NCBI RefSeq assembly: GCF_002873335.1 | Contig: NZ_MCUW01000045.1 | Location: forward strand, 1-11,718 | Direction of reading: 5' to 3' | From: Vibrio sp. 10N.286.49.B1 | GTDB lineage: Bacteria; Pseudomonadota; Gammaproteobacteria; Enterobacterales; Vibrionaceae | Length of the DNA stretch: 11,718 bases | Part shown: piece after piece, positions 1-10,700 of the stretch | Position numbering within the stretch: the first letter of the stretch is position 1 | Layout: each line of letters begins with the position of its first letter | Translations under genes and position numbers: made by a program | Notes under the pieces: generated by a model | Seen by the model: the letters and a program-made list of their open reading frames with translations, nothing else | Told to the model about the DNA's origin: nothing | Databases searched by the model: none

Positions 1-1767
1 GTCCTCATCAATGCTGTATGACGTTGGTCCGGCAATTGGTGGGTCGTTTACCTCAATGACGCTTAGACCCGCTGTTGTTTCAGCAGTGGCACCGTCTTCA
101 TCAGCTACAACGACATCAAAGCTGACCTCTCCCGAGAAGTTTTCATTCGGCGAGAAGGTATAAGTACCATCACCGTTATCCGCAAAGACGCCATCTGCTC
201 CAGAGTAAGACACATCCTGAACAGAAACGTCGCCTTCCACATCACTTGAGTTAGCAAGCAATTGGTCGTCAGAGATGGTGATGATGCCGTCTTCATCGAC
301 TGAGTAAGTCGTTGAACCAGCCACTGGAATGTCATTGACCGACTCAACCGTCACATCAATGTTGGCTTCAGTAGTGGTCGTACCGTCACTTACTGAGAAG
401 CTGAGGTCAACTTCACCATTGAAGTTCTCGTTTGGCGCAAAGGTATACGTGCCGTCACCGTTGTCGGTGAACACGCCTTCTGTGCCTGAGTAACTGACAT
501 CCGCAACTGACAGGTCATCGCCATCAATGTCTGACGCACCTGTTAGAAGCTGCTCATCCGTGAAGGTCAATGAACCATCTTCTTGGATGGTGTAGCCCAC
601 ATCTTCCACAACTGCTGCGTCATTCACTGGGTTCACTGTTAGGTCAGCATTAGCGACTATGGTGTCGGTACCATCTGAGATATCGAAGCTGAGGTCAATG
701 TCACCATTGAAATCCGCATCCGGTGTGATGGTGAATGAGCCATCTTCGTTGGCTGTTACGGTCGCGCTATCACCTGCAGTTAGGTTTGCAGCTTCAAGAT
801 CGTCGCCCTCAACATCGCTGGCTTGAGCTAGCAGTTGTTCTTGAGACAGAGTAATCGAACCGTCTTCATCGACTGAGTATGCCAAGTCACCTGAAACTGG
901 TGCATCGTTCACTGCAATGACATCAATACTCGCTGTGGTATCGGCGGTTGCACCATCTTCATCCACAACAGTTACATCAAGCGATACATTACCGGTAAAG
1001 TTTTCGTTTGGTGCGAAGCTAAATGTACCATCCCCATTGTTGGTAAGTATGCCGTCCGTACCTGAGTAAGATACATCATCAACAGCCACATCACCTTCTA
1101 TATCCGAGCTATTGGCAAGAAGTTGGTCGTTGGTAATGGTGATGACGTTATCTTCGTCAACGCTGTAAGTTGTAGCTCCCGCAACTGGCAAGTCGTTCAC
1201 AGAGATTACATCGATACCAGCCGTTGTATCCGCTGTCGCTCCGTCTTCGTCGACAACAGTAACATTGAGGCTTACGTCACCGTTGAAGTTCTCATTAGGC
1301 GCGAAGGTATAAGTACCATCACCATTGTCGGTGAACACACCATCAGTACCGGTATATGTCACGCTATCTACACCAACATTCCCTTCAACATCAGAACTAT
1401 TGGCAAGTAGCTGCGTGTCGCTGATGGTGATGCTACCATCTTCATCTACGCTATAGCTTGTCGTACCAGCCACTGGAACATCGTTGATTGGAACCACTTG
1501 GACATCGATATTGGCAGATACGGTATCCGTTCCATCACTCACGTCGTAGGTAAGGTCAACATTACCATTGAAGTTTTCATTTGGCGCGAAGGTGTAGGTG
1601 CCGTCGCCGTTATCGGTAAAGACACCGTCAGCACCGTCGTAGTTGACTGACTCAACGGTTAAATCATCGCCGTCGATATCTGTCGCGCCAACTAATAGCT
1701 GTTCGTCGGTAAAGGTTAACGAGCCGTCTTCATTAATGGTGTAGTCGTGGTCGTAAATGACAGACAA
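1..1767 (-). repeat. Cadherin-like repeat block 4 (six complete repeats and one partial)
   Basis: Protein order: A' (1767-1480), B (1479-1192), B (1191-904), C (903-619), A (618-331), B (330-43) and the start of another repeat (42-1, opening PPIAGPTSYSIDED, B-like). The subtypes are those of the central array, but two B units stand side by side, which breaks the A-B-C rhythm. The B unit at 330-43 is diverged (VQDVSYSGADGVFADNGDG, SPNENFSGEVSFDVVVADED). The repeats run off the left edge, so the protein continues C-terminally. Confidence 0.93.
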
Positions 1768-4700
1768 GTCATTAACTGCGGTCACCGTAACGTCTAGTTC
1801 AGCTGGTGTAACTCCGCCGTTGCCGTCGTCAACGTTGTAGCTGATAGAGAATTCACCGTTAAAGTTTTCTTCCGGCGTAATAGTATATGTACCATCACCG
1901 TTGTCTGTAATAAGGGCGTTCTCAATAGCAATATCACCGATGCTTGGTTCATTTCCATCGGTTTCTTCGCCAGCACCTGTTTCTTCAGTATCATCTGCTA
2001 ATACTTCTGAGATATCAATGCCAGTGTCAGCAACTGCGGCTTCTTCAGACGTTGGCAGCTCAAAGTTACTAACTGAGCTTACGTCATGGCTTGGTACTAT
2101 CACGCCATCTACGATGTCAAATACGTGCCAGTGATCGCCTTCCGGGTTGTCCGGGAGATCCGGTGTGAAGGATTGAATCAGTGTATCACCGACGAAAATC
2201 TGAACTTGTACATCTTCTACGCCGTCGACATCCCAACTGCGGCCGCTGTAGTTATGCACTGAGTAGTGCATGTTCATGTCTTCGTAGTTTGGAATGGTAA
2301 TAGTTTCAGGACCATTACCATTCACATCATCGACATCTTGCGCCACTCGATCGCCAGATTCCTGGGTGTAGCTCATATCTCGGTAGTAGATATGATCCAG
2401 CTCTTGCCCTGAATCTTGGTCATATAGCCATAGGTGGTTATCAAGATCTCGAGGTTCATCCCCCCAAGTTACAACCACACGCATATCTGCATCATCAAGA
2501 ACTTCAGATATAGCTGTGACGCCACTGTTGGTTTCTTCTCCGGCAGGAACTACAAAGCTAGTCGTAATTGAGCCCTCTTGCTCAATAGTGACTGTACCTT
2601 CATTAACAATAGAGCCACTGACTGAGTAGTTACCCGAGTCATCTGTTACAGTGGTGTAGCTATTACCTGCACCGTCCGCCAACGTAATTTCAGCGCCGGA
2701 TACTGGATTACTGGTTTCCGCATCCAGCACGGTGCCAGTCACTGTTGTATCATCGCCCTGCTCTCCAATGATGGCTGTCATGTCATCATCTTCGATGTCT
2801 GTTGCGAACTGCAATAGCTGCTCTTGAGTGATGGTATAAGATCCATCTTCCTCAATCGTAATGGCTACATCAGCAGAGACAATTGGCGCATCATTAACAG
2901 GATCAACTGTTAAGCCGAGGTTGGCTGCAATTGGAGTGTCACCATCACTGATGCTATAGGCCACATCGATGTAACCATTGAAGTTCTCATCTGGCGTGAT
3001 GGAGAAAGTACCATCGCCATTGTCAACAATGGTTGCATTGTCAGCTACCAAGCTGTCTGCAGTTAGTGCATCCCCCTCGATATCAGCCGCATTGGCAAGC
3101 AATTGCTCTTGAGTAATCGTAATGGTGTTGTCTTCATCAACATTAGCGTAGACATCTGACGTAGTTGGAAGATCGTTGACTCGATTGACCGATAGATCGG
3201 CATTAGCAACAATGGTTTCTGTACCATCCGAAATATCAAAACTCAGGTCAATGTTGCCGTTAAAGTTGGCCTCAGGTGTTACCGTAAAGGTACCGTCACC
3301 ATTATCAACCACGGTCGCGTTATCGCCAGCAAATAGGTTAGCAGCACTGAGGTCATCACCATCCACATCTGAAGCCTGAGACAGCAATTGCTCTTGGGTT
3401 AACGTAATCGAACCATCCTCGTTGATGTTGTAGGCAAGATCGCCTGACACCGGTGCATCGTTGACCGCAATCACGTCGATACCTGCTATGGTATCTGCTG
3501 TTGCGCCATCTTCATCAACGACCACAACATCAAGTGAAACGTTGCCGTTGAAGTTTTCATTTGGTGCGAAGCTGTAGGTACCGTCACCATTGTCTGTGAA
3601 GATACCATCTGTGCCAGAATAAGACACATCACTGACACTGACGTCCCCTTCAACATCAGAACTATTGGCAAGCAATTGATCATCTGAAATGGTAATCACG
3701 CCATCTTCATTCACTGAGTATGAGGTAGAGCCTGCTACTGGAATGTCATTAACAGATTCGACCGAGACATCAATACTGGCCTCTGTTGTCGTTGTGCCAT
3801 CACTAACAGAGAACTTAAGATCAACATCACCGTTGAAGTTTTCGTTCGGAGCAAAGGTATAGGTGCCGTCACCGTTATCGGTGAATACGCCATCAGTGCC
3901 TGTGTACGAAACATCCGCAACAGAGAGGTCATCACCATCAATGTCTGATGCGCCTGCTAGAAGTTGCTCGTCAGTAAACGTCAGTGAACCGTCTTCTTGG
4001 ATGGTGTAGCCAACATCTTCCACAACCGCTGCGTCGTTCACAGGGTTCACCGTGAGGTCTGCATTAGCCACGATAGTGTCGGTGCCATCAGAGATGTCGA
4101 AGCTTAAGTCAATGTCGCCATTGAAGTCTGCATCAGGTGTGATGGTGAATGAGCCATCTTCGTTGACTGTAACTGTCGCGTTATCACCCGCTGACAAGTT
4201 CGCTGCAGTAAGGTCATCACCCTCGACATCACTTGCTTGAGACAGCAATTGCTCTTGCGTCAGCGTGATCGAACCATCTTCATCAACAGAGTAAGCTAAG
4301 TCACCTGAGACTGGTGCATCATTCACCGCAATGACATCGATACCCGCAGTGGTATCCGCTGTTGCGCCATCTTCATCAACAACGGTTACATCAAGCGATA
4401 CATTGCCGTTGAAGTTTTCATTTGGTGCGAAGCTGTAAGTGCCGTCACCGTTGTCCGTGAAGATACCTTCAGTGCCTGAGTACGACACATCCTCAATGGC
4501 TACTTCGCCCTCAATATCAGAACTATTCGCGAGAAGCTGTTCGTCTGAGATGGTAATAATGCCATCTTCATCGACTGAGTACGTGGTTGAACCAGCTACA
4601 GGAATGTCGTTGACAGACTCCACAGTCACATCAATGTTGGCTTCTGTCGTTGTTGTACCGTCGCTCACTGAGAAGCTTAGGTCTACTTCACCGTTAAAGT

Positions 4701-7700
4701 TCTCATTTGGTGCGAAGGTATAGGTACCATCACCGTTGTCAGTGAACACACCTTCTGTGCCAGAGTAGCTGACATCCGCGACAGACAAGTCGTCGCCATC
4801 AATGTCAGATGCACCCGCTAGAAGTTGCTCATCAGTAAACGTTAGTGAGCCATCTTCTTGGATGGTGTAACCAACATCTTCCACAACCGCAGCGTCATTC
4901 ACTGGGTTCACCGTAAGGTCAGCGTTAGCAACAATGGTGTCGGTACCATCAGAGATGGCGAAGCTTAGATCAATGCCGCCATTAAAATCAGCATCTGGAG
5001 TAATGGTGAATGAACCATCTTCGTTGGCAGTCACTGTCGCATTATCGCCTGCGCTTAAGTTAGCCGCAGTCAAATCATCGCCGTCTACATCTGAAGCTTG
5101 AGACAACAGTTGTTCTTGAGTCAGTGTGATAGAACCATCTTCGTCGACGCTGTACGCCAAGTCACCAGAGACTGGTGCATCATTAACTTCGATGACTTCT
5201 ACACCTGCAGTTGTCTCTGCTGTCGCACCTTGTTCATCCACAACAGTGACGTCAATCGAGACCTCACCGTTGAAGTTTTCATTAGGTGCGAAGCTGTATG
5301 TGCCGTCACCATTGTCGGTAAAGATACCGTCTGTACCTGAGTACGATACATCAGAGACCGCGACATCTCCCTCGACATCAGAGCTGTTGGCAAGCAGTTG
5401 CTCGTTAGTGAACGTAAGAATGTTATCTTCGTCAACACTATAAGTCGTTGAACCAGCGACTGGTAAATCATTGACTTCAGTTACTGTAATATCAATATTC
5501 GCAGGGGTGATTTCCGTGCCATCAGATACTTCAAACAAGAGGTCGACTTCACCACTAAAGTTCTCGTTTGGAGCAAAGGTATAAGTACCATCGCCGTTAT
5601 CTGTAAATACCCCTTCTGCACCATTGTATGTGACCGATTCAACGCTGAGGTCATCACCATCTACATCGGTAGCATTGGCGAGTAATTGCTCGTCAGTAAA
5701 GGTGAGCGAGCCATCTTCTTCCATGGTGTAGGCCACATCTTCAACAATCGCCGCTGCATCGTTAACTGGATTAACAGTCAAGTCGATATTAGCGACCGTT
5801 GAGTCTGTACCATCAGTGACAGAGAACGTTAGGTCGATATCACCATAGAAATCCGCTTCTGGTGTGATAGTGAATGAACCATCATCATTGGCAACGACGG
5901 TAGCATTGTCTGCTGCGGTGACATCTAGAGCAGTAAGGTCATCACCTTCAACGTCACTAGCTTGAGACAATAGCTGCTCTTGAGTAAGCGTAATCGAGCC
6001 GTCTTCATTAATGCTGTATGCCAAGTCACCAGAGACTGGCGCATCATTAACAGCGATGACTTCGATGCCAGCTGTTGTTTCAGCCGTTGCACCATCTTCA
6101 TCTACTACGGTTACATCAAGCGATACATTACCATTGAAGTTTTCATTTGGTGCAAAGCTGTAGGTACCATCACCGTTATCAGTGAAGATACCGTCTGTAC
6201 CTGAATAAGAGACATCGTCAACAGCAACCTCACCTTCAACATCTGAGCTGTTTGCTAGAAGCTGGTCATTGGAGATTGTGATTATGCCATCTTCATCTAC
6301 TGAATACGTTGTTGAACCCGCAACTGGAATGTCATTGACAGACTCTACGGTAACATCGACGTTCGCTTCAGTCGTGGTGGTTCCATCGCTTACTGAGAAG
6401 CTCAAATCCACTTCACCATTGAAGTTCTCATTTGGCGCAAAGGTATAAGTGCCGTCACCATTATCGGTAAACACGCCTTCCGTGCCTGAGTAACTCACAT
6501 CGGCGACAGACAAGTCATCGCCATCAATGTCTGAAGCGCCCGCTAATAGCTGCTCATCAGTAAAGGTCAATGAACCATCTTCTTGAATGGTATAACCGAC
6601 ATCTTCAACCACGGCAGCGTCGTTAACAGGATTAACGGTTAAGTCTAGATTTGTCGATACAATTTGGTCGCCATCACTGACATCGAAACTAAGGTCTACA
6701 TCGCCGTTAAAGTCCCCATCAGGCGTGATGGTGAAGGTTCCATCACCATTGTCCACGACGGTGACATTGTCATCATCGGTTCTCAAGTTGAGTGCAGTTA
6801 GAGCATCACCATCTAAATCGGTGGCATTCGCCAGCAATTCTTCTTGAGTAATAGTGATCGAGCCATCTTCGTCGACTTCTGCAGAGACCGAGTCTGATTC
6901 AGGCGTATGGTCAACTTCAAAGTTAACGACTTGAATCGTACTCGCTTCATCGTCGTTAGAAAGCTCCGTTGCGGTCGCTTTGATTTCTAATGCAGTCGAA
7001 CCTGTATAATCTTCTGGGAAGGTAATGTCGATATTTTGATCAATGACCAGCGTTGGAAGCACAGCTGTACCATCCTCACCAATAACGATCTCACCTTGCA
7101 AGATTTGACTGTTGGTTTCACCGACGTCTACGGTAAAGGTGAAGTCATCATAGTCACGGTCACCACCTCCATAGAGATCTTCGATACCATAAACAATCTC
7201 GCCATCATCATTTAGCGTTGTTCTGGTATGTTCAACACCATCTTGGTTCAGGTTGGTATTCGTACCGCCGTGGAATACAGAGTCTCCAAATTGACTTTGG
7301 ATAACGATTTCATTGCCATCTGGATCAATATGAACCAGTTGCGGATCAACAGAATCAATGGTGGCTGGGTTTCCGTCTGCGTCGCGGAACATAAAGGTTC
7401 CATCTTGCATTGAGTCGAAATCATTGCGATTGAAGCCATTCGGAATAACGAACAGGTTAAAGCTCTCGCCTTCTTCTACTTCAAACGTGATTGATGATTG
7501 ACCAGGAATCAAATCGCCACCGGAACCAACTTGGGATGCGTTCTCAAACCCAATGTTTACATCGGTAATATTGCCATCTTCATCGACAGTGTAGTAGCCG
7601 GCCGTGTTTTGGAAGCCAGCGCCTTCACCTTCGAAAGTTACTGTGATATCCGTCGTTTCATAACTCGTAATACCGCCAGACTGGTCATCAAGCACACCCT

Positions 7701-10700
7701 CGTTGTCATAGCGAATCACAGTACCTTCTGGTAAGCCGCCTACTTCCAGTGTTAGTGTCTCAGATAAGTCTTGGTCTACAAGCGCTGCACCGATGTTTAG
7801 TTCGGTGGTGCTACCTGGTTCTACAACAATGGCCTCATCTGTGACGGCGTCACCATCACCAGTGGTCACCTCTAAGTCTGGTGCATCTGCTACTGCTTCA
7901 ACATTCACACCGATAGTTTGGGCAACTTCAGTTTCACCATCTGAAACGGTAAAGCCAATATCTAGATTGCCACTAAAATGCTCTTCCGGTGTAAAGGTGT
8001 ATGTACCATCACCATTATCGACGAGCGATCCTTCATCACCGGTGTAACTCACATCGGTGATGCTCAGTTCATCGCCTTCGACATCCGTAGCTTGGGCAAG
8101 AAGCTGCTCTTCTGTAAAGACAAAAGTATTGTCTTCTTGTATTTCAAAGTTAAGCGGAGCAACGTCTGGTGCGTCATTGACCGGATTAACGGTCAGTGTG
8201 AGTTCGCTGGTTGTATCTAGCTCACCGTCAGAAACGTTGTAGCTAAACACGATGTCTCCATTGAAATCTTGTGACGGCGTAACACTAAATGTACCATCGC
8301 CATTATTGACAATCGTTGCGTTCGGGTCATTAGTTTCAAGGTTTTCTGCAACTAAGAAGTCACCGTCTCTGTCAATCGCGTTTTCAAGCAGCATATCTTG
8401 TGTAACCAAGATAGCGCCATCTTCATCCATTTCCGCGACGACTGGCTCTGCTTCAGGAGCATCATTGACAAACTGAACTTTCAACGCGATGTCAGCGGTA
8501 ACCGTATCGGTACCGTCACTAACATCAAACGTAAGGCCTGCACTACCGCTATAATCCGGAGCTGGTGTTAAGGTATAAGTACCATCACCATTATCGGTTA
8601 CCGATACATTAGGATCATCAGAGTTAACGTTGACGACACTAAGATCATCACCCTCAACATCGGTTGCTTGAGCAAGCAACTCTTCTGTTGTCACAATAAT
8701 CGATTCGTCTTCCAAGACATTGAATGATAGATCGGGCACATCGGGTGCATCGTTTACTGGCGTAACGGTTAAGTCTAACTCGGTGCCTACCGTAGCGATT
8801 CCGTCCGTAACATCATAAGTGAAGTCGATATCGCCATAGAAGTCTTCACTTGGAGTGATAGTGAAACTACCATCCTCATTTTGAACAATGGTGGCGTTCT
8901 CATCGTTCGTGCTTAGGTTGACTGCGGTGAGATCGTCGCCATCAAGATCGCTGGCGTTAGAAAGCAGTTCCTCTTGGGTGATTGTAATGGAGCCATCTTC
9001 TTCTATCGTTGCGGAGAGCGGCCCTGTGACTTCTGGACCAACATTAGAATCAACAACATCAATATTTAATGAGCTTGGTGCTGACGCCTGGCCATCACTG
9101 ATATCAAACGACAGTGAGACATTACCTGTAAAGCCTTCAGATGGTGTAAAGCTGAAGGTGTTGTCCCCATTATCAACAAGCGTACCGTCCAATTGATTAG
9201 TTAGAACAAGGTTTTCGACGTGTAGAATGTCACCATCTACATCAGTCGCACCACTTAACAAGCTTGATGTACTAATTGTGATTGTACCGTCATCTAGCAT
9301 ATCCAAGTTTAGCGGAGCACCAGGGACAGGAACGTCGTTCACTGGAATCACCGCCAAATCAATCTGGCTCATAGTAATGTCTTCGCCATCACTGACACCA
9401 AAGCTGAGATCTACATCGCCGTTGAAGTTTTCGTTTGGAACGAATGTGTAAGTACCGTCACCGTTATCTGTGAGTTCACCACTATCTCCGTTGTAGCTAA
9501 CGTTGTAGATGCTTAGCTCGTCACCCTCGACATCTGAAGCGTTTGCAAGCAGATCTTCATCGGTAAATGTGATGGAGTTGTCTTCTTCAGTACTCAAGAT
9601 AACGGGACCAGAAACCACTGGCGCGTCGTTTACTTCCGAGAAGTTGATGTGAATAGTGTTGTCATCAACCAACTCACCATCAGTGACTTGATACGTTAGG
9701 TCAATATCACCAGAGAAGTTCTCATTTGGCGTGACTGTCCAAGTACCATCACCATTGTCGGTTAAGGTCGCATTTTCATCTTCGAGAGCCAGATTGATGA
9801 TATCTAGCTCATCACTGTCGATATCACTGGCTTGAGCTAGTAACTGCTCCTCGGTAATGACAATAGAAGCAAAACCGTCTGCGCCTTCCTCTGTCGTTGT
9901 AACCGCTGGGAGGTCTGCAGTAAGATCGATCTCTTGATCACCTTCTCGAACATTTAGACTAATGGTCTCTGAAACTTCAGTGCCATCAATACCTATAGAT
10001 GTAAATACCACATCGTCAGGTAGTGTTTGCGAGACAGACATGTTTTGAACGACGTAGGTACCGTTACCTTGAATAGTACCAAGCTCGAAACGTGCCACAG
10101 GTTCATCTGTTGTTAACGTATACTCATGCTCATAGCTGTTGCGATCATCTTTATGATAAGTTTCTGAATCTATGAGATTTCCATCTGAATCAAACGCTCG
10201 GATCTCTACTTCAGTAAAGTGTCGGGACTCTTCCATAAACCAGCCACCAAGTCCATCTAGGTTGAAGCTGATTTCGTTAATGTCCTGGCCTTCTACCGTT
10301 ACGACAAGCTGTTCATCACCACTTAGACCCTGTCTATCCGTATCTCCTATACCATGGCCGATATGAGTGTTTCCATTCCAAGCGCCAAGCGGCCCATCGG
10401 TACTTTGTGTTGTAACGGTTAAGTCACCATCGGTAAATTGGCGTGTATGTGAGTCGACTTCATCGCCCCAGTCGCTAATTTTTGCATTATCGTCAAACGT
10501 ACCAAGTTGCGTCGTTGATGTTGAATCCGCTACCGCTGTTTCATCCGGTACAAAGCGAATTTGAGTATCTGGAGCGACTTCCTGACCAACTTCAAGGGTA
10601 ACCCATTCATCATCAACGTTTGCTTGAACAATACCAAACTCAGGTTGTTGGTCGAGACGAATCGCTGGCTCTTCGCGCATACTCACGCCAACGGTTTGAT

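Noticed and set aside
1768..2889. Separate gene or insertion sequence in the YfaP region
   Set aside because: The frame continues unbroken through both junctions, and there are no terminal inverted repeats, transposase motifs, start or stop. It is a domain of the same protein.
3486..3941. Short minus-strand open frames in another phase
   Set aside because: They overlap the long frame in a shifted phase and show Met/Leu/Ser/Thr-rich sequence with no domain. The long frame carries all repeat motifs.
3172..6618. CRISPR array or noncoding satellite
   Set aside because: The period is about 288 or 861 bp, copies keep an open reading frame, and differences fall mostly at third codon positions. There are no short repeats separated by unique spacers.
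7147..7173. RTX nonapeptide (GGxGxD) repeat
   Set aside because: The GGGDRDYDD stretch is the conserved end of DUF4114 and occurs once. No tandem nonapeptides are seen in the window.
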